In this document: positions 34,521 to 45,676 of the stretch, in pieces
Position numbering within the stretch: position 1 is the stretch's first letter
Layout of the letters: each line of letters begins with the position of its first letter
Assembly: GCA_030340625.1 (NCBI GenBank)
Contig: JAOPHQ010001140.1
Span: forward strand, 310,001 to 374,000
Direction of reading: 5' to 3'
DNA from: Merluccius polli
Lineage: Eukaryota > Chordata > Actinopteri > Gadiformes > Merlucciidae
DNA length: 64,000 bases
Translations under genes and position numbers: made by a program
Notes under the pieces: generated by a model
Told to the model about the DNA's origin: nothing
Database searches by the model: none
The model's input: the letters and a program-made list of their open reading frames with translations, nothing else

Positions 34521-35386
34521 TCCAAATGTAGGGCTGCAGCTATCGAATATTTTAGTAATCGAGTACTCTACTGAAAATTACATCGATTAATCGAGTAATC
34601 GGATAAAACGTATTTTTGCTTGGTTAAAGAGCAATTATGAATACACAAGAGAAAATAACATATTTCACTTAATAATGAATGACCAATTGGTTTCCTTTTT
34701 TAGAATCAACTGTTTTTATTTAGCAAGTATTTTCTGGTCTTGAAACATTACCAAAGAGGCAACTGCTAACATAAATAAGAATAAGTAAAACACAAATAAA
34801 ATTAAATTACTTTCAAGATAACAAAAATAAATTAAATTAAATTACTTTCAAGATATCAAAAATAAATAAAATTACATTACTTTCAAGTTATCAAAAACAT
34901 AAGGCATTTATTTTGCAGTGTCTTTTTGCAGTGTACAATTAAGACAACTACTGTATTGGAACACAATAACCACACACATAATGAAGAGTGAGACACACTG
35001 TGACCAGCTACGTAGTAGTTGACTAAATTTTACAACTGCTTAATTAACTTTATTATGTTTTTATTTCCATCTAGACTCATCAGCGCTGTCCTTTTAAATT
35101 TTAAATCAACCCTCTATGAAGTCATGTTGTCACGCTCGTAATAAACTAACCACAAACTTGACAGTAGTCAGTCATAATTAACAAAAACCTAGCCCTCTGC
35201 AAAGGCAGGCGTTTATGTTCGTAAAATACATTAACGTTGATCAAACTGATTTGCTACGTTAATATTACCTTGTCTCCAGTCCTCCGCTCAATAGAGCGTA
35301 ACAGTGACCGCCCCCTTTTTTAACAGCAACGGTGCCGGAAGTAAATTTCCCATGCATTTATCTCGTCCACTTTTCGTAGAATCCTT

Positions 35387-35865
35387 TAGGGCTGTTCGAT
35401 TTAGCCCAAAAATAAAATCTCGATTTTCTTCTCTCAAAATCCGATTTTCGATTACGATTACGATTATTTTGTGAAATAACAAAAGACAAAGAAATTATTT
35501 CAAATATGCTGTTTATTGAACATTTTCCCCATTGGGCTTTAAACATTTCTCTGATTAAACCAGAAATGAATGAAAAAAGTGCAAAATTCTTTTTGTAAAA
35601 TAAATAAAGCTTGAAGAATATACGTGAAGTAAAATAAGACATTTTCGAAACTAAACTGGGTCTTTACAAGCTAAATAATAAAGTAACCCATGAATGAACA
35701 CACATAAACACACAGTCTACCATCGACACACACACACACACACACATTTCACACAAACACATAAACACACACATTCTACCATCGACACACACACACACAT
35801 AAACACACAGTCTACCATCGACACACACACATTCTACCATCGACACACACACACACTCAAACACA

Positions 35866-35909
<44 letters not shown>

Positions 35910-35921
35910 ATTCTACCATCG

Positions 35922-35955
<34 letters not shown>

Positions 35956-36656
35956 ATTCTACCATCGACACACACACACACACACACACACACACCTTCT
36001 ATCCACACACACACACACACACACACACGGTCTACCATCAACACACACACACACACACACACAAACACATTCTACCATCGACACACACACACACACACCT
36101 TCTATCCACACACACACACGGTCTACCATCAACACACACACACACATACACACATTTCCCACACACATTTCCCACACACACACACACACACACAAGTAAA
36201 TAGCCACGACTTTATAAAACTCCTCCGTGATTTTCATGTACTCGTCGTAAAACGCGCAACACATAAAACTCACCCGCCGGGACCAAAACAAATATTTTAG
36301 ACTCAAAACTCAACATGGCCGCTCTTGAAGCGCGCGACGCATAAGTTATACTAGGTGCGAAATGGGTTTCCCTAAAAAGTCACCCGCCGCTCATATAACC
36401 GTGAATAACACAACGGACTTGCTCTTCTTTTTAGCAACTAAATCCAACGCCGACATGTTTGTTTACAATGTGCCGTAAAGCCATGTGGTGAGAAGTGGTC
36501 AGAGGCGGAAGTAACTACGGCAAAGCAGCTCAGCGGGGCTGTGGCGTAATTGCGTTAGTTGAAGTGAAAAATCGATTTTACGAGTTTCACGTTTTCACAT
36601 CTTCCTAGTTACATAATCGCGATTAAGATTTAATATCGATTAATCGAACAGCCCTA
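35387..36656. mobile_element. Non-autonomous hAT element, 1.27 kb, copy 2
   Basis: Same TIRs and body as 14611-15876, in the same orientation, with its own perfect 8-bp duplication GAATCCTT (35379-35386, 36657-36664). Differences are mostly in the CA-rich core (about 35713-36195). Confidence 0.92.
35713..36195. repeat. CA-rich minisatellite core, copy 2
   Basis: (CA)n with TTCTACCATCGACACA spacers, differing in repeat number from 14937-15414. Confidence 0.92.
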
Positions 36657-37766
36657 GAATCCTTATAAAAATAGTATTAAGCCTTTAACCAATAAGCCAA
36701 TGGTAGTCGTGACCATATTATGTTTGATTCGGGCATAAAAAGAATTTGGAAAACGGAAGAAAAGGCAAAGGTACAAGACTGTGTACATTATTTTGTGAAC
36801 AAGTGAACTCATCCCATAAACCATTGCGAACCCTTTCCGACAACTTCCAACCCGATAGTTTAGCGTGCTTCTTGCACCTTTGTAATTATTATAGTGTTTA
36901 TATTTTTAATAAAAGTTGTGTCATATATTGTGTGTGTATGTATAGTGTTTCATAGTGTATATAGTGTTGTCATCGACATGGTACAGTCCTGACTGCAATC
37001 ACCGCTCGCGCGTCCAACAATGCCGATTCCAAATGTGTCGGCTAAGACAGGGTGTTATATAATGGGTTATATAAGGTAATAACGTTTCTCGTTTTTAATA
37101 CATGTGATTTTAGTTACGTATTCATTCAACATTATGTATTCCTAGGCTTTATACTACCCAAATTACTATACAACACTGCTATATCATATATTTTTATTTT
37201 GTTTTTAATCATATATCATCGTATATTCTATATCAACATATTTTTCAATATGTACAGCTCATTTCATCTACAGCTCTAACAACAACTCTAACTTTCCATG
37301 AGTCTAAGGGAAATCATGGTTGCTCTGTGTGGTAAACGATCGAGTTCAGTGGTAGCAGTAATCGACTTGACTTTCGTAGGTAAACGTTTCCATGGTAACA
37401 GCGAGCTCCACCAATCAAAGACGTCGTGTTACACTTTAGGATTGTGGGTAATGCAGTCCTTCTAAATGACATCGCGAATAAAACTTGTTTTCTTGAAACC
37501 TTCCTTTAGTTTTTGGTTACTAAAGTTGCCTATCCTATCATTGCACAATAAAACGGCCGGTTGTAAGTATACATTGTATGGTTACGACGTAATGGCTTTT
37601 AATCAAAATCTCGACGGGAAAAATGAATGGGATTTTTACTTCCGGCACCGCGCTGTTGCGCTCTATTAAACTAACGATTCCTCGAGGCAGAAAAAAATCC
37701 TCGGACCATTTTTTGTATTCGAGGTACTCGAATTACTCGAGGAATCGTTTCAGCCCTATCCAAATG

Positions 37767-38806
37767 TATCGCAAATTTGAATCGATGATTGTACATCATC
37801 AATTATTCGCATTCATTCGCTGAATCGGTTTTCATTGCACTTTGTTGCATTAACCTTTTATCGATACACCAACTTTTCCAACACCCTCAAGCATGAAAAC
37901 TTTTTATCGATATTTCGAGACTTTTTCAAATTTCGGCATTTCCACTAAGGTTTTTTTATTCGCAGTTAGTAGTTAGTACAGTCATGTGCCAGCCACAGAT
38001 ACCAGAAATTTTTTTTTGTATTGTCAGAGCATTTTGTTTATTAATTGCTGTCGGGATGTATTGAGAATTAACAAATATAATAAAAAGTGCTTCGAAACAA
38101 CATTGCCTACCCTACCTCTATACTCTGCTCGGTCGCACTTAAACCTTACTTCTTGGAGTACCATGTCAGTCTCTTCAACAGCAACGGCCATGAACCTTAA
38201 ACACGAGTGCTGAAGAACAAAAGGCACTGAACAGCAAAAACAAAAAATGTCCCACATGTTTATTTGCATGCAAGTATCATAGCATTGGACGTATTTTTCT
38301 GTGGTTGCATGATAAACGCCCTGATATACCTAAAACAAAAACAAAATTGGCATGTTTGCATTGGCTACAGAACTGCTGTCCAACACAATGATTTACAATA
38401 TCGTCACTGTGATGGGCTGTTTGGCGTGAGTCGCGGTAAGACGAGACCCAATCATTCACGTGGTATTGTTAACTAATTGCAGGCAGCAGTGTATTGGGGA
38501 AAAATTAGTAGACTAGTTTGGCTGAGCACCCTGCACAAACTGTGGCAATCAAAGCCCAATGCTATGCTTCGATTTGGTCACAACCCTGCCATTTAGTCTG
38601 TGCGACACACCATTTTGGGTAATCAGGGGCTTTAGAGTATATATTTATGTCTTCTTCCTTCCTCATTCTCTCTGTGAGACAGCCAGTCACTCTATCAGCT
38701 GGGGGGTTCCTACCAAATGGTCCTGCCAAAGTGAAGCACAAGCACAAGAAAAGACACGTGTGTGTGTCTCCTGGTCATGGCAGAGTGGCTCTCTGTGGCT
38801 GTGACC
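37767..38806. other. Spacer, no gene supported
   Basis: AT-rich non-coding sequence. Nothing recognised. Confidence 0.4.
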
Positions 38807-39172
38807 TAGGGGTGACCCCGAATATTCGACTATTCGATCGAAGGAGCCTGATTCGACTGCCAATATCATAGTCGAATCTTCGGCAAAACACAGGATCATT
38901 CCATTCGGGCTATAGGCGGTGATGAATGTCTGATGATTTTATATATAGTTTCTTTCTCCCAATAAATCATGATATATATAGCCTATTTTTGTATAAATAT
39001 CAGCCTATTAATAATACTGTTAACAGAAAATTCACTCATGTGCTTTCAATCAATCTCCTTCGTGTAAATCACGTGGTAGACTCAGTGGCGCTATCCAATT
39101 TGCGACACCATCGGAGCAACCTCGTGGCTGGGCTCGCTAGTTTTAAATCTTTTAGCTATTTAATAGCTCACA

Positions 39173-39313
39173 ATGTCAGGTAAAACAACGTCAAAAGTGT
39201 GGCAGAATTTTGAACAAGTCAAAGATTATCCAAAAAAAGTCAGATGCAAGTTGTGTCAATTGCTTCTGTCATTCCACTCGACAACAAGTAACATGGCCTC
39301 CCACTTAAAACGG
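39173..39313 (+). pseudogene. hAT transposase exon 1 (BED zinc finger)
   Basis: The ATG opens MSGKTTSKVWQNFEQVKDYP, then KVRCKLCQLLLSFHSTTSNM and ASHLKR. The CxxC pair and the first His of a BED-type finger lie here. The exon ends CGG|GTAAGT, a strong donor at 39314, in phase 0. The second zinc His comes from exon 2 (H-LKRM-H), so splicing is needed to complete the finger. The role would be DNA binding by a ZBED-like transposase. Confidence 0.85.
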
Positions 39314-39426
39314 GTAAGTACGTAGCCTATAGGCTTGCCAAGAATATAATTGGGTTAAAACAAGATTATTCTTAAATAATAGACATATTATAATGATGAT
39401 GTAGGGGTGATATATTCTTCTTTCAG

Positions 39427-39805
39427 ATGCACCCACAGTATCAGATTGATGACAGCTCATCAAGTGCCGCAACGGCCCCGAGATTAACTCAGAAGAAACT
39501 TGATTTGAGATCACCACTTTCTGAGAAGAGGAAAAGAGAAATTACCGACAAAATTGCCGAGTTCGTGGGCCTTGACATGAGGCCAGTGAACATTGTTGAG
39601 GGCGAAGGTTTTAAGGAATTAATGCGCACACTTGAGCCAGGATACACTGTTCCCAAAACGGTCATGAATGCGGTGAACGCGAAATACACATCCACAAGGG
39701 CGGAGATATCCAAATAAATAAACAAATGTGATGCAGTCAGCTTTACCACAGATATTTGGACCTCGCTGCAAATGGAGGCGTATCTGACAGTTACAGCACA
39801 CTTCA
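39427..39805 (+). pseudogene. hAT transposase exon 2, N-terminal part, with in-frame stop
   Basis: An acceptor TTCTTTCAG precedes MHPQYQIDDSSSS. The frame continues through KLDLRSPLSEKRKREITDKI, DMRPVNIVEGEGFKELMRTL and TVPKTVMNAVNAKYTSTRAE to a TAA at 39715-39717. Beyond it, in the same frame, INKCDAVSFTTDIWTSLQME and AYLTVTAHF follow; FTTDIWTS holds the first catalytic Asp of hAT transposases. At 39805 the L2-type LINE begins. The intron is 39314-39426. Confidence 0.87.
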
Positions 39806-40109
39806 CACACAGTTACGGCTCTTTCGACTTACTCAAGGCTAGTAGACGCTTCGCTCTTCGCTCTCCGCTCTCACTTTCTTACTTTTCTTTTTTTCCCATT
39901 GTAATCCTGTCCTTTTGCTACAAAATTTATGGAAAGCGGGTCCTGGATACTTCTAAATCACTGGGAGCTTAATTTATGAAAGTATCTGAAGGCTACCACT
40001 ATTATTTAAACCCTTTTTACTTCGTGAGTGTGGCCTATCAGCAGCATAAGCCTGCACTATACTGACTGGGTTTGTGGAGCTCAGCTAAGCTAAGCTAATT
40101 AGCAACAAG
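39806..40109 (+). other. 5' UTR of the full-length L2-type LINE
   Basis: Starts CACACAGTTACGGCTC and ends before the ORF1 ATG. A pyrimidine-rich TCTTCGCTCTCC stretch lies near 39850-39900. Possibly carries the internal promoter usual for LINEs, but no motif proves it. Confidence 0.55.
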
Positions 40110-41738
40110 ATGCCTCCCTTTTCCATGGATGACTACTACAAACTTCTCCAGAAGATAGCAGTACTGGAGACGAAAATTCTGCGACTCGAAGTCAACGTGG
40201 AGGTAAATGGTCAATATGGGAATGAAACCACTCTACCGATGACCCAAATCAGTGGAAAGGAGCAGGCTAACAGACAAATGCTTTGTGCAAAGCCAAAGCA
40301 AAATTCATGTAATGATAAATCGCCTCCCTCAGATATGGGAAGACGGTTAACAGGCAGAACCCAGCACCTGGAGACTCGTGATGATACTGAGTGGCCTGCA
40401 CTGCCGTCACACAGGAGGGTCTCTTCAACCCCAGTACCAAGGAGAAAACAGCCGTGGAATGTGGCTAAAACAAAAAGAAAGAGCAAACCGACCAAAGACA
40501 CAGGGATTCTACTAGAGAACAGATTTGCTCCACTTTTACAAGACCCTGACTCCCCAAAAGAAAGGTCATCTTCCAGCACCGGAGAAAGGTATGAGGCTAA
40601 ATCATATACTAAAAGGCTGAAGAAAGAGCTAACCACTGGGCCTCAAACGCTGATAGTGGGTGACGGAGCTGTGAATAAGACAAAACACTTTTTCAGCAAA
40701 AACACCAAAGTACTTTGTTTTACCAATGATATGGTGTCCGATATCTCAGAGAAAATTCTGGAAATCACTGCTGAGCATCCGACATCTCTCGTCATTCACA
40801 CAGGAGCACTTGATGTTGTCAAGCAACAATCAGAGGTGTTGAAACGGGATTTTAATTATCTGCTGAACAAAGTTCGATGTCTGAATACTGAGGTGTTTAT
40901 CAGTGGACCTCTACCAAAAGTTCGGCGAGGAGACGAGAGATTCAGCAGGCTGTTGATGCTAAACAGATGGCTCAAAGATACGTGTGCTGCTCAATCAGTG
41001 AACTTCATTGACAATTTCAACATTTTTGGGGAATGCAGACACCTCTTTGAGGCAGATGGATTTTGCCTGAACAAGTCAGGAGTACAGCTGTTAAGCTACA
41101 ACATTTTTGATTTTTTGCGTCGGTCACCAGCAGCCCCTGCCAAGGACAAGAGGCGAGACAATCCAAAACAACAGATAAGACAGCCTTCTGGAGAAAAACT
41201 GCTACCGCCTGAGATAAGGAGTGACCATGAAGGACAGCACACCGAGAGAGAGGCTTTAACATCATCATCCTTACCCCAACATGAGGAGTTTCCCCCAGCC
41301 CCAACAACCCAACAGGAGGAGTCTCCCCCAGCCCCAAAAAACAAACAGGAGGAGTCTCCCCCAGCCCCAACAGCCCAACAAGTGGAGTCTCCCCCAGCCC
41401 CAACAACCCAACATGAGGAGTCTCCCCCAGCCCCAACAACCCAACAGGAGGGGTCTCCCCCAGCCCCAACAACCCAACAAGTGGAGTCTCCCCCAGCCCC
41501 AACAACCCAACAGGAGGAGTCTCCCCCAGGAGACTCCCAACTTTCACCCACCGGGACCCCATCCAGCCTTTCATTCTCTCCACGCAGTCCGGATTCCCCA
41601 TTCCCCCATTTTCTGGATTTCCAACTCACACCACGCCCAAATCCCATTTTGTCTCCCCTAAATCCCCCTCCTCGTCCAGCCCCATGTCACAGAGCCCCCC
41701 CACCTCCTCTGACTCAGATAATCTGTGAGTCGGACTGA
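40110..41738 (+). CDS. L2-type LINE ORF1, 542 aa, SGNH-like fold with lost catalytic residues
   Basis: ORF1 of CR1/L2-group LINEs is an RNA-associated protein, in some families with an SGNH-esterase-like domain. Visible here: an N-terminal leucine helix (residues about 10-33, YKLLQKIAVLETKILRLEV), a basic linker, then the SGNH-like core. Block I is LIVGDGAVNKT (D185), where GDS would be expected. Block III is VIHTGALD (D235) instead of GxND. Block V is EADGFCLNKSG (D316, C319) in place of DGxHL. All three active-site positions are altered, so a structural role is more likely than an esterase. A Pro-rich tail of seven 11-residue units (PPAPTTQQEES-type, residues about 392-470) follows. The frame is open to a stop three bases before the next ORF. 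Confidence 0.8.
   Translation: MPPFSMDDYYKLLQKIAVLETKILRLEVNVEVNGQYGNETTLPMTQISGKEQANRQMLCAKPKQNSCNDKSPPSDMGRRLTGRTQHLETRDDTEWPALPSHRRVSSTPVPRRKQPWNVAKTKRKSKPTKDTGILLENRFAPLLQDPDSPKERSSSSTGERYEAKSYTKRLKKELTTGPQTLIVGDGAVNKTKHFFSKNTKVLCFTNDMVSDISEKILEITAEHPTSLVIHTGALDVVKQQSEVLKRDFNYLLNKVRCLNTEVFISGPLPKVRRGDERFSRLLMLNRWLKDTCAAQSVNFIDNFNIFGECRHLFEADGFCLNKSGVQLLSYNIFDFLRRSPAAPAKDKRRDNPKQQIRQPSGEKLLPPEIRSDHEGQHTEREALTSSSLPQHEEFPPAPTTQQEESPPAPKNKQEESPPAPTAQQVESPPAPTTQHEESPPAPTTQQEGSPPAPTTQQVESPPAPTTQQEESPPGDSQLSPTGTPSSLSFSPRSPDSPFPHFLDFQLTPRPNPILSPLNPPPRPAPCHRAPPPPLTQIICESD
41283..41530 (+). repeat. 33-bp coding minisatellite in ORF1
   Basis: Seven units of CCCCCAGCCCCAACAACCCA-type sequence encode PPAPTTQQEES variants. 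The antisense Trp/Gly-rich frames over it are artefacts. Confidence 0.92.
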
Positions 41739-41741
41739 TAC

Positions 41742-42719
41742 GTGCCGGGTCCAGGCTGCAATACTGATACCAATAATGTTCTCCCCCAGGAAAAGTCAGG
41801 GCCCTATGGAGTTCAGATAGCCTTCTCAATCCCTGTGATGACAGGTAACAGAAGAATGGTTAAACTGGTGAGAAATAAAAAGGGTAAATCTGCCAATTTA
41901 TTAAGTATAGCATGTCAACCTCGAAATATACCAGTGTCTCCTGCTATCTCCACAAGATTAGCTCTACTCAATATCAGATCACTAGTCAACAAATCACTGT
42001 TAGTTAATGACGTCATTATGACCTATGATCTAGATTTTTTACTTCTTAGTGAAACATGGCTGACTGAATGTAGCTGTTGTGCTATTCTCAATGAGGCAGC
42101 ACCAACAAATTTCAGTTTTATGAACAAGTGTCGAACTGGTAAGAAAGGCGGGGGAGTTGCTGCCATCGTTAAATCTGTATTTCAGTGCAAGGAAATTACA
42201 TTAGGTGATTTTAGCTCTTTTGAATATCTCTGTTTTTCACTAAAAGGTGATCCAAAAGTCATTTTTTTAATCATTTATAGACCTCCAAGATACTCAGGAA
42301 AATTCATTGATGAGTTTGCTGAACTGCTGTCAGTTATCTGCATTGATTAGAACTTTTTTATCATAACAGGGGATTTTAACATTCATGTAGACAATAACAT
42401 GGACAGTAATGCCAAAGAACTCTCTGCTCTACTTGACACTTTTGGCCTCTTGCAACATGTGAAAGGGCCCACATACACTCGAGGCCACACTCTGGATCTG
42501 GTTATCTCTAAAGGTGTTAACATTTCTTCTGTTGATGTTAAGGACTTGGCTCTTTCTGATCATTTCTGTGTGTTCTTTGACTTACAAATCATTCCAAATT
42601 TTCAGTTAACCTCTGTGTCTGTTAAGAGAAGGTACATAAATGAGAATACCAGTGCAAAGTTTATGGAGGCTATAGCTATGTCACCAACTGTGAGTGCAGA
42701 GTCAGTTGATTCAATTTAA
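41742..42719 (+). pseudogene. L2-type LINE ORF2, endonuclease domain with a stop
   Basis: The frame begins just after ORF1. Endonuclease blocks: RLALLNIRSLVNKSLLVNDV, LDFLLLSETWLTE (catalytic Glu), GKKGGGVAAIV, IFLIIYRPPRYSG, then a TAG at 42348-42350. The same frame continues with FIITGDFNIHVDN, LLQHVKGPTYTRGHTLDLVI and KDLALSDHFCVFFDL. It ends at a stop at 42717-42719, inside the linker to RT. One premature stop plus the linker shifts make it a pseudogene, but the catalytic residues are preserved. Confidence 0.87.
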
Positions 42720-44022
42720 CTGGAAAATCTCAAATGTCATGGATGCTATTGCACCTCAATCAAAAATAAGATGACCTTGATCAGAAAGAAAACACCATGG
42801 AGGAACACTGATGGTAAAGGCTTTATAAACAGAATGCAGGAAAGCAGAGTGTAAGTGGAGAAAAACTAAACTTCAAATTCACCATGACCTCTACAAAGTA
42901 AGTCTTTGTAATTTTAACTATGAGTTACTCAAGGCTAGACAGCGACACTTTTCTGAAATTATTAATAAGAACATCAACAACACTCGCACTCTATTTGCTA
43001 TGGTTGATAAGCTGACAAACCCCCCTAAACAGATAGCTCCAGAACTCCTTTCCACAGCAAAATGCAATGAATTTGCTTGCTTTTTCAGTGAAAAAATCCA
43101 GTCCATAAGGTTAAATATTAACACAAATCAACAAAACAATAAAATAACGCAATCCCTAAGACCTCCCAGGAATAACTCAACTGCGATGTCAGAATTTAAT
43201 ACAGTTGACCAAAAAAACATAGAGGAAACAGTTCAGCATCTAAAACCATCAACATGCTGTCTTGACATAATGCCATCAGACTTTTTTAAAACTATTGTGA
43301 ACTCTGTCCAAATAGATTTGCGACAAATACCAAATAGCTCACTTCAATCGGGCACGTTTCCTAAATCCCTAAAAGTAGCTGCCATTAAGCCACTCTTAAA
43401 AAAGAGATCGCTGAATGCTTCCATGTTAACCAACTACAGACCTATCTCAAATCTTCCTTTTATAGCCAAGATCGTTGAGAAAGTGGTTTTTAATCAACTC
43501 AGCAATTTCTTGAATTCCAGTGGCCTTTTCGACAAATTTCAATCAGGCTTCCGACCTCACCACAGTACAGAAACAGCTCTTATTAGAGTGTTAAATGATA
43601 TTAGGTTAAACACTGACTCAGGCAAGGTGTCAGTTCTGGTCCTGTTGGATCTCAGTGCTGCATTTGACACTGTGGATCACAGTATATTGTTGAACAGGTT
43701 GGAAACTTGGGCAGGACTCAGCGGAACAGTCCTAGAATGGTTCAGGTCCTACTTGGAAGAGCGGAGTTATTTTGTGACCATTGGAAGTTATGAATCCAAT
43801 CGAATGGCTATGACATGTGGAGTTCCTCAGGGGTCAGTTCTTGGACCCCTTCTGTTCAGTCTATATATGCTGCCTTTGGGTCAAGTTCTGCAGAACTCTA
43901 ATGTAGACTATCACGGTTATGCAGATGACACGCAGATATACATAGCACTGTCCTCAGATGACTACAGTCCAATACAGTCATTGTGTCACTGTTTAGAGCA
44001 AGTAACAAATTGGATTAATTAA
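42720..44022 (+). pseudogene. L2-type LINE ORF2, linker and reverse transcriptase
   Basis: Frame-shifted linker to about 42900, then ELLKARQRHFSEIINKNINN and an open frame from before 43000. RT blocks: KPLLKKRSLNASMLTNYRPI, FDKFQSGFRPHHSTETALIR, VLVLLDLSAAFDTVDHSILL (catalytic Asp), MTCGVPQGSVLGPLLFSLYM and DYHGYADDTQIYIALS (YADD active site intact). It stops at 44020-44022 after TNWIN, where a small deletion has removed the 'QNFLQLN' block and shifted the frame. Confidence 0.9.
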
Positions 44023-44524
44023 ATCAGGACAAAACTGAGGTAATTGTTTTTGGCAATAAAGAGAAGAGGATTGCCGTCAGTAAACATCTCGAGTCACTCT
44101 CTAAAAAAGAGTCACTCTCTCTAAAAACTAGCGACCAAGTCAGAAACCTTGGCGTGCTGATAGACTCAGATTTGACCTTCAGCAGTCATATCAAATCCAT
44201 CACCAAAACAGCCTTCTATCAGCTTAAGAACATATCCAGAGTGAAGGGTTTTATGTCTCAAACAGACCAGGAGAAGTTGATTCATGCTTTCATCTCCAGT
44301 AGACTCGACTACTGTAACGGTCTTCTGACTGGACTCCCACAAAAAAGCATTAAACAGCTGCAGCTCATTCAGAATGCTGCAGCTCGAGTTTTAACCAGAA
44401 CAAAGAGATCAGAGCACATTACTCCAGTTCTAAAGACTTTACACTGGCTCCCAGTCAGCTATAGAATAGATTTTAAAGTTCTGCTACTGGTCTACAAATC
44501 ACTGAATGGTTTAGGTCCAGAATA
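44023..44524 (+). pseudogene. L2-type LINE ORF2, thumb and C-terminal region up to the insertion
   Basis: KTEVIVFGNKEKRIAVSKHL in one frame, then VRNLGVLIDSDLTFSSHIKS, MSQTDQEKLIHAFISSRLDY, QLQLIQNAAARVLTRTKRSE and LLVYKSLNGLGPE. It is cut at 44524 by the second LINE; the continuation YINNILVDYKPSRALRS is at 58799. Confidence 0.88.
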
Positions 44525-44784
44525 GGTGCTCAGGCTGCAGGTGTCGCTGTTGCGGTAAGCATTTCCGGTCTACTTCCTGCTCTGTGTACACTGTTTGGTG
44601 TTGTAGCTGTCGGTGAACGCTAAATATACATTTGTTTTACTCGTTACAGCGGTTATTTACCCGCTTAAACATTTAAACGTAGACTAGTTCCACCGGATCA
44701 CTCGGAGCTACTTCTTTCTTTTAGCGACTTTTCGCTATTTTAAAGTCTTCACACGCTAGTTACATTAAGCATTAGCAGTTAGCG

Positions 44785-45573
44785 ATGGCTTCTCCCTCTT
44801 CCTCTGCTCCTCTGTCCTGCTCAGTGTGCCAAATGTTCAGTTATTCCTGCACCTCTTTTAGTGATAATGGTACCTGTATTAAATGTAGTTTATTTACTGC
44901 GCTGGAGGTGAGGATTAGTGACTTAGAGGCACGGTACCGCACCACACCGTCTCCGGTAGTCTGTGCGGCCCGGCCGGAGGTAGCCCTAGTTAGCCGTCCC
45001 CCGGTAGACCCCGAGCAGCCGGGAAGCCACGGAGAGTGGGTGACTGTCCGGGGGAAGCGTAGCGGCAAACCACTGAAGCCCACGGCTCACCACCAGCCCA
45101 TTCAAGTTTCTAATACGTTTTCCCCACTCAGCGACACACCCGCTGAGGAACAGACTCTGGTTATTAGCTCTTCTATAGTCAGAAACGTGAAGTTAGCGAA
45201 GCCAGCGGCCATAGTCAAATGTATCCCTGGGGCCAGAGCGGGCGACGTTGAATCCTATTTAAAACTGCTGACTAAAGACAAACGTAAATATCATAAGATT
45301 GTTATTCACGTCGGCGGTAATGACACCCGATTACGCCAATCAGAGGTCACTAAAATTAATGTGGAGTCGGTGTGTAGATACGCCAAAACAATGTCGGACA
45401 CCGTAGTTTTCTCTGGACCCCTGCCCAATGTGACCAGTGACGTCATGTATAGCCGCATGGCGTCCTTCCACCGCTGGCTGTCCAGGTGGTGTCCAGCAAA
45501 CCATGTGGGCTTCATTGATAATTGGCAGCCTTTTTGGGGAAAACCTGGTTTGATTAGGAGAGTTTATTTCTAA
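44785..45573 (+). pseudogene. LINE-2 ORF1, SGNH-esterase type, C-terminus lost
   Basis: Starts MASPSSSAPLSCSVCQMFSY and has an early Cys-rich stretch (SCSVCQ..., CIKCS) that may form a small zinc knuckle. Block I-like TLVISSSIVRNVKL (about residue 124) and block III IVIHVGGNDTRLRQSE (GGND intact, about residue 175) are visible. FIDNWQPFWGKPGLIRR then leads to an early stop. In another frame the sequence resumes as LISKNLTVQSW, so the DGxHP catalytic block between GLIRR and LISxNL appears to have been deleted with a frameshift. The GDS Ser position is SSS here. The reading of the deletion is inferred from the general L2 ORF1 layout. Confidence 0.72.
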
Positions 45574-45676
45574 AACCTGACAGTCCAGAGTTGGGACCAG
45601 GAAGCAGAGTTGCTGTTTAACACACTTCTCTGCGCTTCCTCTAGTACAGTCACCCACCCACCACCCCATAGAGACT

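Larger units (their letters stand above)
34529..37758. mobile_element. hAT-type non-autonomous element with a nested hAT copy
   Basis: A perfect 8-bp duplication TCCAAATG (34521-34528, 37759-37766) flanks ends TAGGGCTGCAGCTATCGAAT and AATCGTTTCAGCCCTA. ATCGATTAATCGAGTAATCG-type subterminal sequence is mirrored at the right end (CGAGGTACTCGAATTACTCG). It is about 1.95 kb without the nested 35387-36656 element. No gene found inside. Confidence 0.88.
38807..39805 (+). mobile_element. hAT transposon, 5' part (split by the LINE nest)
   Basis: The left end TAGGGGTGACCCCGAATATT with CGACTATTCGAT is a typical hAT terminus and is preceded by CTGTGACC, one candidate copy of the target duplication. It carries the first two exons of a BED-finger transposase. 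The right half is at 59253-60306, 19.4 kb away. The right TIR was not found, so the copy is also 3'-truncated. Confidence 0.75.

Noticed and set aside
41017..41647. Two long minus-strand ORFs rich in Trp/Gly or Gly/Leu
   Set aside because: They lie antisense to the 33-bp coding repeat of LINE ORF1; the sense frame has the conserved domains.
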